Positions 1 through 7,487 of a stretch of 12,174 bases of DNA are shown here, piece after piece. Within the stretch, counting starts at the first letter, position 1. Each line of letters starts with the position of its first letter. The notes under the pieces were generated by a model. It searched no databases and was not told the DNA's origin. It was given only the letters and a program-made list of their open reading frames with translations. The translations under genes were made by a program, and so were the position numbers. The stretch is from Candidatus Manganitrophaceae bacterium (GTDB lineage Bacteria > Nitrospirota > Nitrospiria > SBBL01 > Manganitrophaceae), in assembly GCA_004297235.1 (NCBI GenBank), contig SCUR01000426.1, forward strand, positions 1 to 12,174, in the 5' to 3' direction.

Positions 1-1107
1 ACGGTAGACGGAGAAATAAACTTATACGCGGGTGGACAGACTGCAGAGAATCGCAGATTCGGAATTTATAACACTGGTACGACCTTTAGAATCCGTGCGC
101 TGAATGATGCTTATAATAATGCGGCAGATGCTTTAGTGATCACCAGAAGTAATTTATCAGTTTCAAATATTTATTTTCCTAACGGCAATGTCGGCATCGG
201 AACGACTGGACCAGGACATAAGTTAGAAGTGAATCAATCAACAGATGACAAACTAGTGGCCTATTTTAAATCAACCGCGCCTACGATCGGGAGCAAAGTA
301 GGAGTTTTAATTGATGCCGGTTCAGATGCTTCTGATTATGCTCTCTACCTCAGAAATGCGACTGGTTCTTTGGCGCATATGATTGTTCGAGGAAACGGAA
401 ACGTCGGCATCGGGACGACAAGTCCTGGAGAGAAATTACATATCGCAGGAAATATTGACACAACAGATGGCGCAGATAGAAAGTTAACATTAAGATCTTC
501 GACAAATTATAATTATGCGCTACAAACGACGGGAAATAACTTTCAGATAATAGAAGCACCAGGTTCAAGTAATGCTGTGAGACTTCATATAAGTTATCCA
601 AATGGCAATATCGGCATCGGCACCTCAACGCCGGATTCTACCAAAAAGCTTCATGTCGCTGGGGATGTCCGTATCGATGGCAACATCGCCGCCAAATATC
701 AGGATGTCGCCGAGTGGGTCACCTCCCCGAAAGCAATGCCGGCCGGAACAGTGGTCATTCTTCATCCGGAGCAGACGAATCAGGTCCTTCCCTCCATGAA
801 GGCTTATGACACTCGGGTCGCAGGCGTCATCTCAGATATGCCGGGCCTCCTTCTCGGAGAGGCCGGAGACGGCAAAGTCAAAGTCGCCACCACCGGCCGG
901 GTGAAGGTAAAAGTCGATGCCACGAAGAAACCGGTCCAGGTCGGCGATCTCCTCGTCACCAGCGACAAAGAAGGAGTCGCCATGAAATCGGAGCCGCTTG
1001 ATCTCGGCGGGGTGCCGATCCACCGCCCCGGCACATTAATCGGCAAGGCGCTGGAGCCGCTGAAAGAGGGAGAAGGAGAGATCTTGGTGCTGCTCAGTTT
1101 GCAATAG
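1..1107 (+). CDS. Modular fibre-like surface protein, C-terminal part (5' end outside window)
   Basis: The reading frame is open from the first base and ends at TAG 1105-1107, giving 368 residues with no convincing start, so the gene begins upstream. Three copies of a motif of the type N-G-N-[VI]-G-I-G-T-[TS]-x-P-x-x-K-L-x-[VI] begin at bases 181, 394 and 601, that is 71 and 69 residues apart, so the protein is a series of ~70-residue modules. Such motifs are familiar from tail-fibre-like and large surface proteins. The last ~150 residues (from about base 640) form a different, compact domain rich in Val and Gly, with AEWV, RVAGV, TTGRVKVKVDA, VGDLL and GTLIGKALEPL. I recall this as the C-terminus of many bacterial hypothetical proteins, but I cannot name a function. 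It is not the S74 self-cleaving chaperone. A role in adhesion or as a secreted fibre is inference. Base composition changes sharply inside the gene. Confidence 0.75.
   Translation, partial: TVDGEINLYAGGQTAENRRFGIYNTGTTFRIRALNDAYNNAADALVITRSNLSVSNIYFPNGNVGIGTTGPGHKLEVNQSTDDKLVAYFKSTAPTIGSKVGVLIDAGSDASDYALYLRNATGSLAHMIVRGNGNVGIGTTSPGEKLHIAGNIDTTDGADRKLTLRSSTNYNYALQTTGNNFQIIEAPGSSNAVRLHISYPNGNIGIGTSTPDSTKKLHVAGDVRIDGNIAAKYQDVAEWVTSPKAMPAGTVVILHPEQTNQVLPSMKAYDTRVAGVISDMPGLLLGEAGDGKVKVATTGRVKVKVDATKKPVQVGDLLVTSDKEGVAMKSEPLDLGGVPIHRPGTLIGKALEPLKEGEGEILVLLSLQ
181..663 (+). repeat. Three degenerate in-frame direct repeats encoding the GNVGIGTT motif
   Basis: Coding repeats start at 181, 394 and 601. 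Each encodes N-G-N-(V/I)-G-I-G-T followed a few residues later by K-L-(H/E)-(V/I). The spacings of 213 and 207 nt show ~70-residue modules. The open frame upstream of 181 suggests more modules before the window. Confidence 0.8.
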
Positions 1108-1160
1108 ATATTGATCTCCTCTCAATCATGAGGAACTGAATTAATTCAATTGAAGATTAA

Positions 1161-1210
1161 ACTTCTCTAAGGCTTTCGACTAATTCCAGGCCTCGTTTTC
1201 CCTTAGAAGT
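1161..1210. other. Weak inverted repeat in the spacer before the gsp promoter
   Basis: ACTTCTCTAAGG (1161-1172) can pair with CCTTAGAAGT (1201-1210) with a two-base bulge and a 28-nt loop. It lies between the fibre-like gene and the gsp promoter and could help end upstream transcription, but no run of T follows it. The rest of 1108-1259 shows no gene and nothing else I can name. Confidence 0.25.
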
Positions 1211-1259
1211 ACGGTGAGGGAGCGGAGGCCCGTTCATTCCCTTTGTCGGTCCCTCCCCA

Positions 1260-1277
1260 TTTGACATTGCTGTCAAA
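1260..1277. promoter_or_regulatory. Inverted repeat over the -35 box (possible operator)
   Basis: TTTGACA (1260-1266) and TGTCAAA (1271-1277) are perfect 7-bp arms around a 4-bp centre. The left arm contains the -35 hexamer, so a dimeric regulator bound here would compete with RNA polymerase. No regulator is encoded nearby. The symmetry could be chance, because TTGACA is needed anyway. Confidence 0.35.
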
Positions 1278-1288
1278 TTCCTTATAAT
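1261..1288 (+). promoter_or_regulatory. Sigma-70-type promoter for the gsp operon
   Basis: A perfect -35 box TTGACA (1261-1266) and a perfect -10 box TATAAT (1283-1288) are separated by 16 bp, one short of the optimum. Transcription should start near 1295, leaving a short leader before the gspC ATG at 1323. It is the only near-consensus promoter I noticed in the window, and it sits directly before the first gsp gene, which fits one main promoter for the operon. Confidence 0.75.
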
Positions 1289-1322
1289 AGATAAGAAATT
1301 TGATCTCTTACATAAGGGTTTC

Positions 1323-2219
1323 ATGTTTAAATCCTATTTCTGGCTTTTGCATCTGGCGATGATTGCGGCGGGGTCGTATTTTATCGCCGATATGGCGAAT
1401 GTGGCCATCGGCTCGCGGCTGGAGGCGTCGATCGCGGTTCCGAAGGGGGCCAACCCCGGCGCCGTTTCCGCGGTTGCGTCGAAAGGGGGCCGAGACTATA
1501 ACGCCATCGTCGAAGGAAACATCTTCAATTCCAAGATGCGGGGAAAGAAACCGGAGACGCCGGTGGGGTCGAACCAGGCGATGCCCGAGGCGGCGCTCCC
1601 CAGAGTTCCCCTCAATCAAACCCTTCTCGGAACGATGGTCGGAAATGACGAGGAATCGTACGCGGTGATCGAGGACAGCAAGACCCATGAGCAGCTCCTC
1701 TATCGCGTCGGCGATCTCATCGGAGAGGATGGAAAGATCGCGAAGATCACCCGCAATAAGGTGGTCGTCCGCCGGGGAGGGGAGAATGAGATCCTGGAAG
1801 TGTCCCTCTTCCCCGAAGAGAATAAACCGGTGCCGCACGCCGCGCAGACCGCGTTGACCCCCGCCGGACCGACCGGAAACAATGTCCGCCCGGCCGGGAA
1901 GAATCGTTGGGTGGTCGATCGACGCGAGATTGAAAACGCGGTCGACAATCTTCCCCAGCTCCTGACCAAGGCCCGCATCGTTCCGAACTTCAGCGACGGC
2001 AAGCCGGACGGGTTCCGGATCTTCGCCATCACCGAAGATTCCCTCTACTCCAAGATCGGTCTCCAGAACGGAGACATCCTCCACCGGGTCAACGGCATCG
2101 AAGTGAAAGATCCTCAAAACTTCATGAAAGTCTTCGAGCAGCTCAAAGATGAGAGCGCGATTACCGTCGACCTGGTTCGCAACAACCAAAAGGAGACCCT
2201 CAGCTACGAAATTCGATAG
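1323..2219 (+). CDS. gspC: Type II secretion system protein GspC
   Basis: GspC is the inner-membrane clamp protein that connects the cytoplasmic-membrane platform to the secretin. The 298-residue product has a short cytoplasmic N-terminus, one membrane span at about residues 6-24, and a linker. A homology region follows at about 95-165 (LLGTMVG...YAVIED...YRVGD), which in the family binds the N0 domain of GspD. The C-terminal PDZ domain at about 207-298 contains IGLQNGDILHRVNGI. The length and domain order match the family. The ATG at 1323 follows AAGGG at 1314-1318 by 4 nt, rather close, but the membrane segment begins at once so a later start is unlikely. It is the first gene after the promoter. 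Only 9 nt separate its stop from gspD, the one tight, repeat-free junction apart from gspL/gspM. Confidence 0.93.
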   Translation: MFKSYFWLLHLAMIAAGSYFIADMANVAIGSRLEASIAVPKGANPGAVSAVASKGGRDYNAIVEGNIFNSKMRGKKPETPVGSNQAMPEAALPRVPLNQTLLGTMVGNDEESYAVIEDSKTHEQLLYRVGDLIGEDGKIAKITRNKVVVRRGGENEILEVSLFPEENKPVPHAAQTALTPAGPTGNNVRPAGKNRWVVDRREIENAVDNLPQLLTKARIVPNFSDGKPDGFRIFAITEDSLYSKIGLQNGDILHRVNGIEVKDPQNFMKVFEQLKDESAITVDLVRNNQKETLSYEIR

Positions 2220-2228
2220 GGAAGGCTT

Positions 2229-3689
2229 ATGAAGAGACGCCTTACGGCCTGTCTCACGCTCTGGACTATTTTTGTGATCGCGATCTCTGGGCCCCTTCCC
2301 CTCCGGGCCCAAGAGCTGGACAAAGTCCCGGAAAAAGAACGTCCCGCTCCGAAAGAAAAGCTCATCACCCTCGATTTCAATAACGTCGATCTCCCCGTCT
2401 TCGTCAAGTTCGTCAGCGAGCTGACCGGCAGGAATTTCATCATCGATGAACGGGTGAAGGGGAAGGTGACGATCTTCTCCCCCTCGAAAGTCCCCGTCGA
2501 CCGTGTTTACGATATCTTCCTCTCGGTTCTGGAGCTCAAAGGGTTCAGCGTCGTTCAGAGCGGGCCGGTCTATCAGATCGTGCCGTTCGCCGAGGTCCCT
2601 CCCGATCGCGCGGTCCATGTCTATACCTTGGAGAACACCCAGGCTGAAGAGGTGGCGAAGGTCCTGCTCGGATTGGTGGCGCGGACCGCGGGCCCCGCGC
2701 GCCGGACGGCGCGGCCGACCGGAGAGCTGACCGGGACGGTCCAGATCCTCTCGGACAAAACGACCAACAGCCTCATCATCACGGCGACCGACGAAGATTA
2801 TGAGATTCTAAAAGAGGTGATCCAGAAGCTCGATATGAAACGGCGCCAGGTCTACGTCGAGGCGGTGGTGCTGGAGATGGCGGCCGACAAATTGCGCGAG
2901 CTCGGGACCGATCTCGGCGCGGTTTTCGGCTACACGACCAACGACGGAAACCTCGCCGCGATCGGCGGGTTCAATCAGAATCCGAACGACCTGATCGATC
3001 TGGCGCGGGTGCCGGGGGTGCAGGTCGGGACGGTCAACGTCCGGGCGCTGTTGCGGGCCTTGCAATCCAATACCGATGTGAACATCCTCTCGACCCCGCA
3101 GCTTTTGACGAGCGACAACCAGAAGGCCGAGATCGTCGTCGCCCAGAACGTCCCCTTTCCGGGGGCGCAGAGCCAGACGGTCGGCGGCAACGTCCAGACG
3201 ACGATCGAGCGAAAAGATGTCGGGATCATCCTTCGCCTCACGCCGATGGTGCTGGAGAACGATCTGGTGAAGCTCGACGTCTACCAGGAGATCTCCTCGG
3301 TCGTCGACACGGCGCAGACGGTGGGGACGACCGTCCTCGGCCCGACCACCAACAAGCGGTCGGCGAACACCACGGTGATCGTACACGATGCGCAGACGGT
3401 CGTCATCGGCGGATTGATCCGCGACAACGTCATCGTCACGCAGCGAAAGGTGCCGCTGCTGGGGGATATCCCGCTGCTCGGCTGGCTTTTCAAATTTCAA
3501 TCGCGGCGATTCGAGAAGACGAATCTCCTGATTTTCCTCACCCCGCATCTGGTCCGGGATTCGCAAGACCTCGATGTCATCCGGGGGAGAAAGATCGAGA
3601 AGGCGACGGCGTTTATGGAAGACAACCACGTGGAGCGACGCGAGGTCCGCGAAGAATTCTTCAAGGAAATGGTCAACCTTCCGCGATAG
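2229..3689 (+). CDS. gspD: Type II secretion system secretin GspD (short form)
   Basis: GspD forms the multimeric outer-membrane channel through which folded substrates leave. The 486-residue precursor has a Sec signal peptide (basic start, hydrophobic residues ~6-20, cleavage probably after the Ala/Gln near 28-29). An N0 domain follows (about 44-119), then a single ring-building N domain (about 127-203, with TNSLIITA) and the secretin domain (about 206-445). The secretin domain has the hallmarks VPFPG, VGIILRLTP, VVIGGLI and VPLLGDIPLLGWLF...TNLLIFLTPHLV. Classical GspD proteins have N0-N1-N2-N3 and about 650 residues, so two N modules appear to be missing and the periplasmic vestibule should be shorter. 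I see no lipobox and only a short C-terminal tail, hence no clear pilotin-binding extension. The start is set by GGGAAGG just before ATG 2229. Confidence 0.95.
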   Translation: MKRRLTACLTLWTIFVIAISGPLPLRAQELDKVPEKERPAPKEKLITLDFNNVDLPVFVKFVSELTGRNFIIDERVKGKVTIFSPSKVPVDRVYDIFLSVLELKGFSVVQSGPVYQIVPFAEVPPDRAVHVYTLENTQAEEVAKVLLGLVARTAGPARRTARPTGELTGTVQILSDKTTNSLIITATDEDYEILKEVIQKLDMKRRQVYVEAVVLEMAADKLRELGTDLGAVFGYTTNDGNLAAIGGFNQNPNDLIDLARVPGVQVGTVNVRALLRALQSNTDVNILSTPQLLTSDNQKAEIVVAQNVPFPGAQSQTVGGNVQTTIERKDVGIILRLTPMVLENDLVKLDVYQEISSVVDTAQTVGTTVLGPTTNKRSANTTVIVHDAQTVVIGGLIRDNVIVTQRKVPLLGDIPLLGWLFKFQSRRFEKTNLLIFLTPHLVRDSQDLDVIRGRKIEKATAFMEDNHVERREVREEFFKEMVNLPR

Positions 3690-3710
3690 CGGTGACGCCT
3701 AAGTCGGTTC

Positions 3711-3783
3711 GTCATTGCGAGCGTAGCGAAACGATCCTCTTTGACCGAAGCGTGCCGCGCTCCCTTCGGTCGCTCGCAATGAC
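3711..3783. repeat. Junction repeat 1 (gspD/gspE): GTCATTGCGAGCG palindrome
   Basis: The arms GTCATTGCGAGCG (3711-3723) and CGCTCGCAATGAC (3771-3783) are perfectly complementary over 13 bp. A nested hairpin lies inside: GACCGAAG (3743-3750) with CTTCGGTC (3764-3771). I recall this as a dispersed repeat found in many bacteria; its translations contain peptides like 'FATLAMT'. It differs from the heptamer-based elements at the later junctions. No T-run follows, so it is not an obvious terminator. Confidence 0.85.
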
Positions 3784-3853
3784 CCATTCGACAGTTCGAT
3801 TTCTGGAAAGAACGATCATCGAATGATGACGGATTATGGAATGAGGTTTTATT

Positions 3854-5566
3854 TTGGTCTATCCGAAACGCCCGCTCATCGGGCAGATTTTGATCGAAAA
3901 ACATGCGTTGACTCCCGCGCAGCTCGAAGAGGGGCTTCGCCTCCAGAAAGAGCAGGGGGGAAGGATCGGAGAGATCCTGGTTCGATTGAAGCTCCTCACC
4001 GAAGACGCCGTTCTGGAAGCCCTCTCTCAGCAATGGCAACTCCCTTACCGCTCCTCGCTTGATCCCAAAGAAATTGAGCCTCAGCTGGCGGAGAAGGTGC
4101 CGATCTCCTTCGCGAAGCGATACGAACTGCTCCCCTTCAAGCGAAACGGCAAAGCGGTTCAGGTCGCCGCCTCGAACCCGCTCCACCTCGGCGCGCTGGA
4201 TGATCTGCGCCTCCTTCTGGGAGAGCCGATCGAAGTGGTCGCCGTCCCCTCCCGCGTCGTCGTCAGCAGCATCAACTACGTCTATGAGCGGGCGACCGCC
4301 GGCGCCGAACAGGCCATCTCGGACTTGGCCGAGGGGGAGAGCCTGAGCGCGTTGGCGGAGGAGCTGGCCGAGCCGGAAGATCTCCTCGACGCGAGCGATG
4401 AGGCGCCGATGATTCGCCTCGTCAACTCCATTCTCTTTCAAGCGGTGCAGCAGCGCGCTTCCGACATTCATTTCGAGCCGTTCGAAAAGGAGATTGCGAT
4501 CCGGTATCGGATCGACGGCGTGCTCTACAATATCCTCGCGCCGCCGAAGCGGCTGCAGTCGTCGCTGATCTCCCGGATCAAGATCATGGCGGGGATGAAC
4601 ATCGCCGAGAAGCGGCTTCCGCAGGACGGGCGGATCGGCCTGAAGATCGGCGGACGGGAGATCGACATCCGCGTCTCCGATGTGCCGACGGCGCACGGCG
4701 AGCGGCTGGTGCTCCGGCTTCTCGACAAGACGAGCATCCTGCTCAACCTGGAAGACATCGGCCTCTCGCCGGGCGAATTGGCGACGATGGACCAGTTGAT
4801 CCAGATGGCGCACGGAATCATTCTCGTCACCGGGCCGACCGGGAGCGGGAAGACGACGACCTTGTATGCGGCGCTGAGCAAGATCAACTCGCCCGATAAA
4901 AACATCATCACGATCGAAGATCCGATCGAGTATCAGCTGAAGGGGATCGGCCAGATCCAGGTGAATCCGAAGATCCAGCTCACCTTCGCGAGCGGGCTCC
5001 GCTCCATCCTCCGGCAAGACCCGGATGTGATCATGGTGGGGGAGATCCGCGACACCGAAACGGCGGAGATCGCCATCCACGCCTCGCTCACCGGGCATCT
5101 CGTCTTCTCGACCCTTCACACGAACGACTCCGCCGGCGCAATCACCCGTCTTTTGGACATGGGAATCGAGCCGTTCCTCGTCTCCTCTTCGGTCGTCGCC
5201 ATCGTGGCGCAGCGGTTGGTGCGGCAGATCTGCCCGGAGTGCCGCGTCTCTTATCGTCCCACCGCGGAGGAGCTCTCCAAGCTCGGGATCAAGCAGGGGG
5301 GGGCGAATCTCGCCTTTTATCGCGGGAGAGGATGCGCCCATTGCATCAACACCGGCTACCGGGGCCGGTCGGGAATTTACGAAATCCTCGTCCTCGACGA
5401 CGAGCTGAGAAACCTGATCCTCTCCAAGGTCGACTCCTCCCGGATCAAAGCGAAGGCGATCTCCAAGGGGATGACGACCCTGCGCGACGACGGCGCGCGC
5501 CGAATCCTCGCCGGGATCACGACGACGGAGGAGGTGCTCCGGGTGACGCAGGAGGAAATATTTTAA
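3854..5566 (+). CDS. gspE: Type II secretion system ATPase GspE
   Basis: GspE is the cytoplasmic hexameric ATPase that powers pseudopilus assembly. The 570 residues hold an N-terminal MshEN/N1E-type region (about 1-145, with LIGQILIEK, RIGEILV and ASNPLHLGALDDL), an N2E-like part (from about 185, ASDIHFEP, IRYRIDG) and the RecA-like core. In the core are Walker A GPTGSGKT (327-334), the Asp box with ITIEDPIEYQ (352-361), Walker B DVIMVGEIRD (391-400) and the His box with HLVFSTLHTND (415-425). A CPEC (460-463) and CAHC (494-497) pair makes the zinc module typical of GspE. All key residues are present. The start is TTG 3854, 7 nt after TGAGG (3842-3846). The frame is closed by TGA at 3842-3844, so no ATG upstream is possible. 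Confusion with PilB is possible in principle, but the neighbours settle it. Confidence 0.95.
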   Translation: MVYPKRPLIGQILIEKHALTPAQLEEGLRLQKEQGGRIGEILVRLKLLTEDAVLEALSQQWQLPYRSSLDPKEIEPQLAEKVPISFAKRYELLPFKRNGKAVQVAASNPLHLGALDDLRLLLGEPIEVVAVPSRVVVSSINYVYERATAGAEQAISDLAEGESLSALAEELAEPEDLLDASDEAPMIRLVNSILFQAVQQRASDIHFEPFEKEIAIRYRIDGVLYNILAPPKRLQSSLISRIKIMAGMNIAEKRLPQDGRIGLKIGGREIDIRVSDVPTAHGERLVLRLLDKTSILLNLEDIGLSPGELATMDQLIQMAHGIILVTGPTGSGKTTTLYAALSKINSPDKNIITIEDPIEYQLKGIGQIQVNPKIQLTFASGLRSILRQDPDVIMVGEIRDTETAEIAIHASLTGHLVFSTLHTNDSAGAITRLLDMGIEPFLVSSSVVAIVAQRLVRQICPECRVSYRPTAEELSKLGIKQGGANLAFYRGRGCAHCINTGYRGRSGIYEILVLDDELRNLILSKVDSSRIKAKAISKGMTTLRDDGARRILAGITTTEEVLRVTQEEIF

Positions 5567-5569
5567 TTT

Positions 5570-5668
5570 CGGATTGCGGAATGCGGATTGCGGACTGGAG
5601 GGATAGAAGACCAGGATCTTTGTCTTTTGTTTCGGTTTTCATTCCGCAATCCGCAATCCGCATTCCGC
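5570..5668. repeat. Junction repeat 2 (gspE/gspF): CGGATTG-family inverted repeat
   Basis: The left part is a run of 7-nt units CGGATTG, CGGAATG, CGGATTG, CGGACTG from 5570. Arms 5576-5594 and 5650-5668 are perfectly complementary over 19 bp around a 55-nt loop. The element starts 3 nt after the gspE stop and its right arm ends 12 nt before the gspF ATG. Confidence 0.9.
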
Positions 5669-5680
5669 CTTGTACTTAAG

Positions 5681-6901
5681 ATGGCTATTTACGAATACAA
5701 GGGACTTGATCTAGAGGGGAAGACCAAAGCCGGGGTGGTCGACGCGGACAACCCGAAGGTGGCGCGGGCGAAGCTGCGCAAGAGCGGGATTTTTCCGGTC
5801 GAGATCACCCAGGCGCAGCAGGCGGCCGGAACGGGGCTCTCGAAACCGGTCCCGCTCTTCTCCGACCGGATGACCCTCGCCGAGACGTCGGTGATGACCC
5901 GCCAGCTCTCGACGCTGCTCGGCGCCGGAATCTCATTGATGGAGGCGTTGGCGGCGCTGACCGAGCAGGTGGAGAAGCCGGTCGCGAAGAAGATCTGGAT
6001 CGACGTTCGGGAAGGGGTGAAGGAAGGGGCCTCGCTCGCCGATGCGCTCTCGCGCCACCCGAAGGTCTTCTCGGCCCTCTATCGGCAGATGGTCCGGGCG
6101 GGGGAGGCGAGCGGCACGCTCGATCGGATCCTGGTCCGGCTGGCCGATTACCTGGAGGCTCAGGTCCGGCTTCGGAACAAGCTCTTCTCCATCTTGACCT
6201 ACCCGGTCTTGATGATGATCGTGAGCGCCTTTATACTGATCTTTTTGATCTCGTTCGTCGTCCCGAAGGTGACGGCGATCTTCACCGATCTGAAGCAGGC
6301 GCTCCCGCTGCCGACGGTGATCCTTCTGGCGGTGAGCAATTTCCTCCGCAGCTACGGGTGGCTCTTGATCGGGGTGGGGATCATCGGCGGGATGGCGCTC
6401 CGGCGGCATTTCCAGACGCCGCGGGGAAGAGAGCAATACGATCGGCTGATCTTGAGGATCCCGCTGGCCGGAAGGGTGGCGAAGATGGTCGCCATCTCCC
6501 GCTTTACCCGAACCCTGGCGACGTTGCTGGCAAGCGGGGTGCCGCTTCTCACGGCGCTGGAGATCGTTCAACAGGTGGTCGGCAATAAAGTCCTTGAAGA
6601 GGCGATCCAGGGGGCGCGCGGCAACATCCGGGAAGGGCAGAGCATCGCGGAGCCGCTCAAGCGGAGCGGCCTTTTCCCCCCGCTGGTCACCCATATGATC
6701 GCGATCGGGGAGAAGAGCGGCGAGCTGGAGGGGATGTTGCAGAAGGTCTCCGAAGCGTACGACAACGAGGTCGAGACGGTGGTGACCGGCATGACCTCGC
6801 TGCTGGCGCCCTTGATGATTTTGGGGATGGGGGCGGTTGTTCTCTTTATCGTATTGGCGATCTTGCTGCCGATTTTCGAAGTGTCGCAAATTGTAAAGTA
6901 A
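5681..6901 (+). CDS. gspF: Type II secretion system inner-membrane platform protein GspF
   Basis: GspF is the polytopic platform protein that GspE is thought to turn or deform during pseudopilus growth. The 406-residue product starts MAIYEYKG, the classic GspF N-terminus. It has two T2SSF domains (about 69-192 and 272-394) and three membrane spans (about 172-196, 222-242 and 374-398). The first domain carries the usual GAGISLMEAL, the second the equivalent ASGVPLLTALEI. The length is normal. The frame is open upstream as far as 5588, but that extension is only translated repeat sequence, so ATG 5681 is chosen. No real Shine-Dalgarno sequence precedes it (CTTAAG abuts the ATG). The right arm of repeat 2 lies 12 nt upstream. 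The stop codon overlaps the first base of repeat 3. Confidence 0.95.
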   Translation: MAIYEYKGLDLEGKTKAGVVDADNPKVARAKLRKSGIFPVEITQAQQAAGTGLSKPVPLFSDRMTLAETSVMTRQLSTLLGAGISLMEALAALTEQVEKPVAKKIWIDVREGVKEGASLADALSRHPKVFSALYRQMVRAGEASGTLDRILVRLADYLEAQVRLRNKLFSILTYPVLMMIVSAFILIFLISFVVPKVTAIFTDLKQALPLPTVILLAVSNFLRSYGWLLIGVGIIGGMALRRHFQTPRGREQYDRLILRIPLAGRVAKMVAISRFTRTLATLLASGVPLLTALEIVQQVVGNKVLEEAIQGARGNIREGQSIAEPLKRSGLFPPLVTHMIAIGEKSGELEGMLQKVSEAYDNEVETVVTGMTSLLAPLMILGMGAVVLFIVLAILLPIFEVSQIVK

Positions 6902-6987
6902 CGTGAAGCGTGAGGCGTGAAGCGTAAAGCGAAAAAGATTTAAATCTTTTGACTTACCCCTGACGCCTCACCCCGCACGCTTCACGT
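6901..6987. repeat. Junction repeat 3 (gspF/gspG): GTGAGGC-family inverted repeat
   Basis: ACGTGAAGC (6901-6909) pairs with GCTTCACGT (6979-6987), and GTGAGGCGT (6910-6918) with ACGCCTCAC (6963-6971). This leaves exactly one 7-nt unit, CCCGCAC (6972-6978), bulged out. The loop contains the perfect 18-bp palindrome AAAAGATTTAAATCTTTT (6933-6950). The element begins at the last base of the gspF stop codon. Confidence 0.9.
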
Positions 6988-6999
6988 GTTTTCAAACAT

Positions 7000-7005
7000 A
7001 GGAGG
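7000..7005 (+). promoter_or_regulatory. Strong Shine-Dalgarno sequence of gspG
   Basis: AGGAGG (7000-7005) lies 3 nt before ATG 7009, or 4 nt if GGAG is taken as the core. It is the strongest ribosome binding site of the pseudopilin genes, and it lies outside the neighbouring hairpin (right arm ends at 6987). That fits the need for many more GspG copies than of the minor pseudopilins. Confidence 0.7.
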
Positions 7006-7008
7006 AGC

Positions 7009-7485
7009 ATGAACGAACTCGACAACGCTCGTAGCGAAAAGAGGATGATCCGCTCGGTTCGACCCACGCAGGCCGGCTTTACGCTCATTGAGATTATGGT
7101 GGTCATTACGATTCTGGCGATCCTGGCGGTGCTCGTTGTCCCGAAGCTCGTCGGGCGGACCGATGAGGCGCGGCGAGTGGCGGCGAAGGTCCAGATCAAA
7201 AATGTCGAAGAGGCGCTTCAGATGTATAAGCTCGACAACGGCATCTATCCGAGCACGGAGCAGGGGCTCGATGCGCTGGTGCATAAGCCGACGGTCGGGG
7301 AGATTCCGAAAAACTGGAGGGAGGGAGGTTATCTCCCGAAGGTGCCGTCCGATCCCTGGGGAAATCCGTTCGTCTACGTCAGCCCCGGAACCCACGGCGA
7401 TTTCGACCTCACCTCGTACGGCGCCGACGGCGAAGGGGGAGGCGAAGGAAAAAGCGCCGACATCGAGAGCTGGAACATGGAGTGA
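7009..7485 (+). CDS. gspG: Major pseudopilin GspG
   Basis: GspG is the main subunit of the pseudopilus. The 158-residue precursor carries a 23-residue leader ending in QAG and then FTLIEIMVVITILAILAVLVVP, the prepilin peptidase site with Glu at +5 followed by the hydrophobic helix. Mature length is 135. The globular domain has YKLDNGIYPSTEQGLDALV, the DPWGNPF loop and the SYGADGEGGGEGKSADI stretch. The last holds the acidic residues that bind calcium in the family. The start at 7009 follows a strong AGGAGG. An in-frame ATG at 7045 would give an 11-residue leader, but GAGG abuts it, too close to serve. The leader is ordinary sequence, unlike those of gspH, gspI and gspJ. The stop overlaps the ribosome binding site region of gspH. 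Confidence 0.96.
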   Translation: MNELDNARSEKRMIRSVRPTQAGFTLIEIMVVITILAILAVLVVPKLVGRTDEARRVAAKVQIKNVEEALQMYKLDNGIYPSTEQGLDALVHKPTVGEIPKNWREGGYLPKVPSDPWGNPFVYVSPGTHGDFDLTSYGADGEGGGEGKSADIESWNME

Positions 7486-7487
7486 GA

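Noticed and set aside
640..1107. A Peptidase_S74 self-cleaving chaperone at the end of the fibre-like protein
   Set aside because: GNVGIGTT modules often precede S74, but the C-terminus here lacks an S-D-x-R-x-K-x-N-type motif and instead has a Val/Gly-rich domain ending in LVLLSLQ.
1308..2618. A minus-strand open frame of about 436 codons opposite gspC and the start of gspD
   Set aside because: It has no recognisable domain, lacks a ribosome binding site and covers two well-supported genes. It is a by-product of the codon use on the other strand. The same holds for 5933-6889 and 10453-11499.
3497..5341. A long open frame on the minus strand opposite gspE (about 614 codons)
   Set aside because: It lies opposite a complete gspE with all catalytic motifs. 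Its translation is low-complexity and rich in Arg, Asp and Leu, as expected for the antisense of GC-rich coding DNA, and part is translated palindrome. Not a gene.
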